A stretch of DNA of 60,249 bases. It comes from Plectonema cf. radiosum LEGE 06105. GTDB lineage: Bacteria; Cyanobacteriota; Cyanobacteriia; Cyanobacteriales; Nostocaceae. Location of the stretch: NCBI RefSeq assembly GCF_015207665.1, contig NZ_JADEWL010000027.1, positions 1-60,249 on the forward strand, given 5' to 3'. Of this stretch, positions 54,967 to 60,249 are shown in pieces (the stretch's first letter is position 1; the number at the start of each line of letters is the position of its first letter). The translations under genes were made by a program, and so were the position numbers. The notes under the pieces were generated by a model. That model saw nothing but the letters and a program-made list of their open reading frames with translations, searched no databases and was not told the origin of the DNA.

Positions 54967-55764
54967 AAAATGTGTTGCAAATCACCTATTACTCAAATAA
55001 TTTATCTATTTTAGCCGACATATACTATTTATACTTTGTAAATTAATTTAAACAACGAAAATTATGCAATACAGTTTACATTCAATTGACATGATAACTT
55101 TGTATAATTATGAAGTTTTTTATCATTCGAGCAGTTATAAAGAATGTATCTGTATTTATTTAAAATTGATGTATCCTAAGTATTCAGAGTTATAAGTAAT
55201 ATCCGGATTTAGTAAATTGCTTGATGAATAAAATTGAGTAGATTAAAGAATTAATCCAAAAAAATACTTTTCTATAAAAGGTGTCAATTGTTTGTCTATT
55301 AGCGTATTAAAGTCAAGTCTTCTGAATGAAATCTGAGTAAGTAACTATCTAAATAGTTTTGTTGATTAAATCTATTCACCCTCACAAATTACCAATAAGA
55401 CTCGGTGAAGTTTATGGGATTATTATCAAGCAAAAACATGAAGAAGTAGATTATTTTATCTTGATAATGTTGCTTATTTTACTTTTGTTTATCAACTTTT
55501 TGATAATTTGTTAAGACTTTACTTTTCAAATAATGTCAAAATAATTTACGTTATGTAGAACTAAATAAAAGTTTCGTTACAATAAATTTATCTGCTTTAT
55601 TGTGATTCAACTAGCCAATGAACAATTGTTGACTTTCAATATGACTTTACTTTTTTTTATGGGATTAAAAAAAATTAATATATATGTAACTTATACTGTT
55701 TAATTTCTAGAAGAAATACCGATTGAATTTGATAACTTTTATTATCTTGACAACCTTAAAATTT
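54967..55764. other. Long AT-rich intergenic region before the NYN gene
   Basis: About 800 bp, very AT-rich, with no supported gene on either strand. Nothing stands out beyond A/T runs. The NYN promoter should lie at its right end. Confidence 0.55.
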
Positions 55765-56400
55765 ATGGATATTACAAATTTTACTGCTGAAATGCAACCT
55801 AACAAGCAACAACAAAGAATGAAAATTATTCTTGCAGATGAAGAAACGCGGATGCCGAAGAAACAGGCTTCTCGATTAAAAATTACTTCCAATCGTGGTA
55901 GAGTTGCGATATTTATTGATGGTTCCAATTTGTTTCATACAGCTTTACAACTCGGTATTGAAATTGACTATACCAAATTACTTTGTTATTTAACAAAAGA
56001 AGCAAGATTATTAAGAGCTTTCTTTTATACTGGAGTTGATCGTCACAACGAAAAGCAACAAGGTTTTCTACTGTGGATGCGTAGAAACGGTTATCGTGTG
56101 GTGACAAAAGAAATAATTCAACTTCCAGATGGTTCGAGAAAATCAAATCAACACGTAGAAATTGCTGTAGATATGATGAATTTATCTCCCTATTATGATA
56201 CTGCGGTTTTAGTAAGTGGAGATGGAGAGTTAACTTATGCTGTAAATGCTGTAGCTTATCAAGGTGCTAGAGTTGAAGTTGTTAGTTTGCGAGCGATGAC
56301 TAACGAATCTTTGATTGATGTTGCTGATTATTTTATTGACCTCGATACTATTAAACACTACATTAAAAAAAATAGCCAATCATGTTGTGAAGAAATATAA
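55765..56400 (+). CDS. NYN domain (LabA/DUF88-like) predicted RNase
   Basis: The protein has the NYN PIN-like fold with acidic catalytic residues: GRVAIFIDGSNLFHTALQ near the start, VEIAVDMMNL in the middle and AVLVSGDGELTYAV later. LabA-type proteins occur widely in cyanobacteria. Some act in circadian output, and others look like RNases. I start at ATG 55765 (211 residues); other ATGs are at 55723 and 55792. The gene is isolated between two long AT-rich gaps. Confidence 0.85.
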   Translation: MDITNFTAEMQPNKQQQRMKIILADEETRMPKKQASRLKITSNRGRVAIFIDGSNLFHTALQLGIEIDYTKLLCYLTKEARLLRAFFYTGVDRHNEKQQGFLLWMRRNGYRVVTKEIIQLPDGSRKSNQHVEIAVDMMNLSPYYDTAVLVSGDGELTYAVNAVAYQGARVEVVSLRAMTNESLIDVADYFIDLDTIKHYIKKNSQSCCEEI

Positions 56401-57134
56401 TTAAGTTACCTTGATGGCGGAATGCTACATACCAATTTACAGAGAATCGGGGTGTTCACTGCAAAATATCTCTTTAGTATTTAATGCTGTAAGCTTAATG
56501 GCTTGGAGTTTAAATTAAAATATCATATTAATTTGCATTTATTTATACAAAATTAATCGGAACTTAGGTCGATAAATTCAGTTTATATACTCAAAAGCTA
56601 GACTTTTATTTATTGAAGTAAAAAATATCTATTAATTATTGCGTAAATATACTTTATACTCAAGATATATTTATATTTTTTTTAATGAAGATAAAACTTT
56701 TGTTTAATATTTATTTATCTCCAAAGCACTAAGTTATAATTGCTACAATTAGACTGAAAATTAAATTGACAAATTGTAGTTATAGTTAAGATGAATAGTA
56801 AATAATAATTAGCTTTAAATATACTACATACACTGATGTAAAAGGATTTCAGTGATATCGCTCCCGATAAAAATTTATTTGATTAATAGCTTTAAAATTT
56901 AATTTTTTATCGGCAAATAACTAACTCAAATCAGCTTTTGGAATTATAAATTTACGTCTGTATAAAAAATAAGTGTTAACACGGATTTATCGGTTTTGAG
57001 AATTCTACTAATATAGACATAGATAGAAGTATAAACCCTTGAAAAAACTAAAAAATACTTAGCAGTCATGAATACTTTTAGCTGGTATTTTCCCTTGAAT
57101 CCCATTCATTTTGGATAACTCAGGAGTATCGTTG
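56401..57134. other. Long AT-rich intergenic region after the NYN gene
   Basis: About 730 bp of AT-rich sequence without a supported gene. Nothing distinctive was found. Confidence 0.5.
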
Positions 57135-57410
57135 ATGAACAAAATTGAATTTGCTATTATCCTCAGCTATTTGTTAATGAGTTGCTATTTTTTCATTAAC
57201 TGGTTGAAATTTACTCTACGTCATCCAACTTCCTCTCCAGAGGAGAAATTTTTATCTTTTGTAATGTTCATTATCTCAACTATTTTTTGGCCAATAATAA
57301 TTCCTATGTCTTTGATCGACATATTGAAAACCGACAAATTGGAATTTAGTGTTGTAGTTCCAATCCTGGTTTTGGTTTTTGCATTTAGTCTTGTGTTTTA
57401 CATTGGATAA
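57135..57410 (+). CDS. Small membrane protein
   Basis: The 91-residue product from ATG 57135 has three hydrophobic segments, with EFAIILSYLLMSCYFFINWL, EKFLSFVMFIISTIFWPIII and VVPILVLVFAFSLVFYI. An AGGAG at 57121-57125 supports this start. The function is unknown, and it has no close neighbours. Confidence 0.6.
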   Translation: MNKIEFAIILSYLLMSCYFFINWLKFTLRHPTSSPEEKFLSFVMFIISTIFWPIIIPMSLIDILKTDKLEFSVVVPILVLVFAFSLVFYIG

Positions 57411-58085
57411 ATTATTTCTGTTTAGCGTCTAAATCCTCTTTGCTCCTTGCACTTACTTCAAATTATGCTTAAATTCTACGCGATTATACTTAAGTGAAAT
57501 ATGCAATATTTTACTCCTACTTATAATTACATATCTATGTATGAATTAAAGTAGTTTCAACTACTTTAAATTAATGACTTCGTTAATTTGCTTGGTTATC
57601 AGGCTGCATCATTTTTTTTGTATTCAAATAAATTTTTAATGATTAATTTTCCATCTCATATTTTTTTGTCATCATCAAATAATCAATTGAATTCAGCTAA
57701 ATTTTAATAGTGGATTAACTCATATCTTGCACCATAGAAACCTATAGTTAAAATAATTACTAATTATTTGACTTCGTTTTTACCCGCCTGGGACTGCAAG
57801 TCTCAGTCTGATAGCAGAAGTCCATAAAAATGGACTAAAAATATTACAGCTTTACGTTAGTTATATTTTTATTTATATTTTTGATTATTTAGCTAATTAT
57901 GCGGCTCTGTGCAAGATATAAGTTAACAAAGTGTATTTGGACGAAATGACAATTGCTTATTTTTTTTACTGAATCATAATCATAGTAGTTTAGTTAGCTC
58001 AACTACGACAAGCTGTCTTTTGACAGGATGCTCAAAATCATCTAAATTATTACCTTTGTAAAGGTATTTTTTACTTGTTTTTGCT
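57411..58085. other. Intergenic region with a MITE-like element
   Basis: The region holds the inverted-repeat element at 57715-57926 and otherwise AT-rich sequence. No supported gene. Confidence 0.6.
57715..57926. mobile_element. MITE-like inverted-repeat element, 212 bp
   Basis: The ends TTAACTCATATCTTGCAC (57715-57732) and GTGCAAGATATAAGTTAA (57909-57926) are an 18-bp inverted repeat with one mismatch. The interior 57785-57842 resembles the interior of the element at 47068-47203 (CGCCTGGGACTGCAAG against CGCCAGGGACTGCAAC, and AGTCTGATAGCA against AGTCTAACAGCA). Confidence 0.65.
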
Positions 58086-58562
58086 ATGAAAATCAAACAC
58101 TTTTTTGTCGCTACGGCTACATTTGTTTCCGTAATTGCGAATGCAAAAAGTGGGACTATGACTGTTGCTGATATGGTTGGTGGACATAGCTCACATCATC
58201 AAAAAATCGAAGTTCTTCAAGGACAACCGATACCAACTGTTGATTTAGTTATACATCAAGATGCTAAGAAGGGATGGAATCTAGAAGCAAAAGTGACTAA
58301 TTTTGAATTCGTACCCGACAAAGTTAACGCAGCAGCAGAACCCGGAGAAGGACACGCTCATCTTTTTATTAACGATAAAAAAATTACCAGATTGTATAGT
58401 TCTTGGTATTACCTCGAAAATCTTCAACCTGGTGAAAACCGCATTAAGGTAAGTTTGAATGCTAACAATCATGCTGATTGGACTAGTAACGGTAAATTAA
58501 TCGAAGATATAGAAATTGTCAAAGTTTCACAAGCAGTAAATAAACATCAGGGACATAACTAA
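58086..58562 (+). CDS. Periplasmic His-containing protein of unknown family
   Basis: The 158-residue protein has a signal peptide (KHFFVATATFVSVIANAKS). The mature part opens with MVGGHSSHHQK and ends with NKHQGHN, and has EPGEGHAHLFINDKKITRLY in the middle. The His and acidic groups suggest a metal-binding periplasmic protein. A SafE-type membrane protein lies downstream in the same direction, with a MITE-like element between. Copper handling is an inference only. Confidence 0.7.
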   Translation: MKIKHFFVATATFVSVIANAKSGTMTVADMVGGHSSHHQKIEVLQGQPIPTVDLVIHQDAKKGWNLEAKVTNFEFVPDKVNAAAEPGEGHAHLFINDKKITRLYSSWYYLENLQPGENRIKVSLNANNHADWTSNGKLIEDIEIVKVSQAVNKHQGHN

Positions 58563-58666
58563 TTTGTGGTAAGGGTAAAATTCCCTTCGATATCACAGTT
58601 TATAAGCCTGCAACTAAAAGAGTTTAGAAGAAGTATATTATCCCATCAGATTAATAAAACGCACTA

Positions 58667-58874
58667 CTAGTGGTCCACCACATTAATTTTGAGGAGTTAA
58701 AATACCTCTTCGTAGGTTGGGTTAAGCGTTGGCGAAGCCTGTCCGACAGGACATAGCGCAACCCAACGCGGGTGCCGAGGCTCCACTACGTTTTGCTTCG
58801 CAACGCTTGCGCGAACAGCCCAACCTACAATATTACATTGATTACCCCTCATAACTTATGTGGTGGAGTACTAG
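58667..58874. mobile_element. MITE-like element of the ACTAGT family, 208 bp, with nested repeat
   Basis: The left end CTAGTGGTCCACCACATTAA and the right end, reverse-complemented CTAGTACTCCACCACATAAG, are imperfect terminal repeats of about 30 bp shared with 47068-47203. The interior has GTAGGTTGGGTTAAG and CCCAACCTAC arms, as in the elements at 32945 and 33416, so one repeat type appears nested in another. Confidence 0.75.
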
Positions 58875-59011
58875 CCCCGGAATTGATTCTAAAGTAGTTA
58901 TGAGGGCTAATTGAGAATGGTACAAGATGTCAGCGCCCAAAAAAAAATATATTTTGAATATTTTCCAGAAAAACTCTTTTATAATCCACAATCTCAAATC
59001 TAAAATCCAAA

Positions 59012-60232
59012 ATGGTACTTGACCTTTTCCTAATTGCAGCCTTGGGATTTCTCGGTAGTTTTGGTCATTGTGTAGGAATGTGCGGACCTTTGACTGTCGC
59101 ATTTTCTTTGTCTTCCCCAAGTGAAAATACTAATTGGTGGCAACAATCTAAGTTCCATGTTCTGCTTAACTTGGGGCGTATTTTGAGTTATAGCTTTGTT
59201 GGTGCTGCAATTGGGGCATTAGGTTCTATATTGTTGGAAGGTGGGCAATTAGCAGGAGTTGGTAGCGGATTACGCTCCTGGATAGCGATTATTACTGGAA
59301 GTATGTTGATTTTGTTTGGACTTCGACAAATTAATCCCAACTTTTTACCCAAAATTCCATTTTTGCATCCATTTTTACAAAGTGGTTTACACAATCGTTT
59401 AAGTACAGGAATGTCCAAACTGTCATTGCAAAACAGATGGTACACACCAGCATTTTTAGGGATAACTTGGGGTTTAATGCCTTGTGGTTTTCTTTATGCA
59501 GCCCAAATTAAAGCCGCTCAAACAGGAAATATGTGGATGGGTGCAGCCACAATGCTAGCTTTTGGTTTGGGAACTTTGCCGATGATGTTGGGTGTAGGAG
59601 TATCTGCATCGTTAATTGGAAAAGATCGGCGATCGCAATTATTTCGTTTGGGTGGTTGGGTAACTCTGACAATCGGCATAATTACCCTACTGCGGACTGG
59701 TGACACAATGGTAGACTACACCGGACACGCTGGTTTAATATTGCTGATGTTAGCGCTGATTGCTCGTCCGCTCAGCGGTTTATGGGCGGCACCAATGCGT
59801 TATCGTCGAGCTTTGGGGGTTGGTGCTTTCGTCGTTTCTTTAGCCCACACTTTCCACATGATGGAACATTCACTTTCATGGAAACTTAATAGTTTTTTCT
59901 TTTTACCATCAGAATTTCAAGTTGGTATGGCTCTTGGTGCAGTAGCCTTAGTGTTAATGATTCCCGCCGCTTTAACCAGCTTTGATTATTTACAAAAATC
60001 TTTAGGTAAATATTGGCGACAAATTCATTTATTGAGCGTTCCAGCTTTGATATTAAGTACAATTCATGCCGTAATTATTGGTTCTCACTACCTTGGTTCC
60101 TTGCAATTAACTTGGACAAATAAAATAGCAACAATCGGCTTAGGAATTGTGACTCTCATAGTGTTATTACTTAGAAGCCGTTTTTTTTGGTCAATATTGC
60201 GCTTACAAAAATTTTATGTTCCCCCACGTTGA
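59012..60232 (+). CDS. SafE-type (COG2836-like) membrane protein with ferric-reductase-like C-terminus
   Basis: The 406-residue protein has an N-terminal SafE/TauE-like unit. FGHCVGMCGPLTVAF is present at about residues 18-32, the Cys/His motif seen in copper-related COG2836 proteins. A second module has LGITWGLMPCGFLYAAQIKA. The C-terminal half (about 260-400) has helices with paired His (AHTFHMMEH and QIHLLSV/IHAVIIGSHY) like ferric-reductase transmembrane domains, which could bind haem. The substrate is unproven; metal or copper handling is favoured. The start ATG 59012 has no clear ribosome site. Confidence 0.82.
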   Translation: MVLDLFLIAALGFLGSFGHCVGMCGPLTVAFSLSSPSENTNWWQQSKFHVLLNLGRILSYSFVGAAIGALGSILLEGGQLAGVGSGLRSWIAIITGSMLILFGLRQINPNFLPKIPFLHPFLQSGLHNRLSTGMSKLSLQNRWYTPAFLGITWGLMPCGFLYAAQIKAAQTGNMWMGAATMLAFGLGTLPMMLGVGVSASLIGKDRRSQLFRLGGWVTLTIGIITLLRTGDTMVDYTGHAGLILLMLALIARPLSGLWAAPMRYRRALGVGAFVVSLAHTFHMMEHSLSWKLNSFFFLPSEFQVGMALGAVALVLMIPAALTSFDYLQKSLGKYWRQIHLLSVPALILSTIHAVIIGSHYLGSLQLTWTNKIATIGLGIVTLIVLLLRSRFFWSILRLQKFYVPPR

Positions 60233-60249
60233 AAAGAGATGGGGAGATG

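Overview
The window looks like chromosome of a filamentous cyanobacterium of the Nostocales (Nostoc/Calothrix/Rivularia-like). The signs are an AT-rich base composition, frequent HIP1 octamers (GCGATCGC and near variants), heptanucleotide short tandem repeats (STRRs) in many intergenic gaps, a DevBC-type exporter pair, a PEP-CTERM protein, an ABA4-like protein, a pentapeptide-repeat protein and a kdp operon whose KdpD is cut short in the way known from Anabaena. No rRNA, tRNA or CRISPR array was recognised.

Region 1 (1-9.3 kb) is a secreted-peptide locus. It has a HlyD adaptor and a PpiC/SurA-like protein, two small proteins with double-glycine leaders, a Ser-tailed small protein and an RTX-like repeat protein. 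A microviridin (graspetide) set follows: a precursor with three TxKYPSD cores and the two ATP-grasp ligases MdnB and MdnC. A PEP-CTERM protein lies convergent to mdnC.

Region 2 (9.4-24.7 kb) is mostly housekeeping: an M16 protease pair (one active, one lacking the zinc motif), a TetR regulator, DUF4332, an M24 aminopeptidase, a pentapeptide protein, ffh, rpsP, a KH protein, PhoH, a WD40 protein, KDPG aldolase, an L,D-transpeptidase and a HAD hydrolase. The upstream region and start of the HAD gene are tandemly duplicated (2 x 354 bp).

Region 3 (25.4-36.5 kb) holds an ABA4-like protein, a 2TM protein, an HxlR regulator, an operon of two von Willebrand A proteins plus a coiled-coil protein, a decayed phosphodiester glycosidase gene, a divergent ArsR/thioredoxin pair, mutS, two copies of an inverted-repeat element, a TdeIII-like restriction-modification system and a VOC protein.

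Region 4 (36.7-46.6 kb) is signalling and potassium uptake: a soluble histidine kinase, a kinase/NarL-type regulator operon, and kdpA-kdpB-kdpF/G-kdpC-kdpD, where KdpD lacks its kinase half.

Region 5 (46.7-60.2 kb) is accessory and eroding. It has a DUF3084 N-terminal fragment, devB-devC without devA, and the collapsed remains of a DUF4129-DUF4350-MoxR-DUF58 operon. That operon carries internal deletions, and its DUF4129 gene is split by a tnpB insertion element with a small divergent gene. After it come DUF2243, NADAR and NYN proteins, small membrane and periplasmic proteins, several MITE-like elements and a SafE-type membrane protein.

The most interesting items are the three-core microviridin precursor with unusual Asp residues at ring-closing positions, the collapsed operon with its tnpB insertion, and the truncated KdpD beside a separate kinase/regulator pair.
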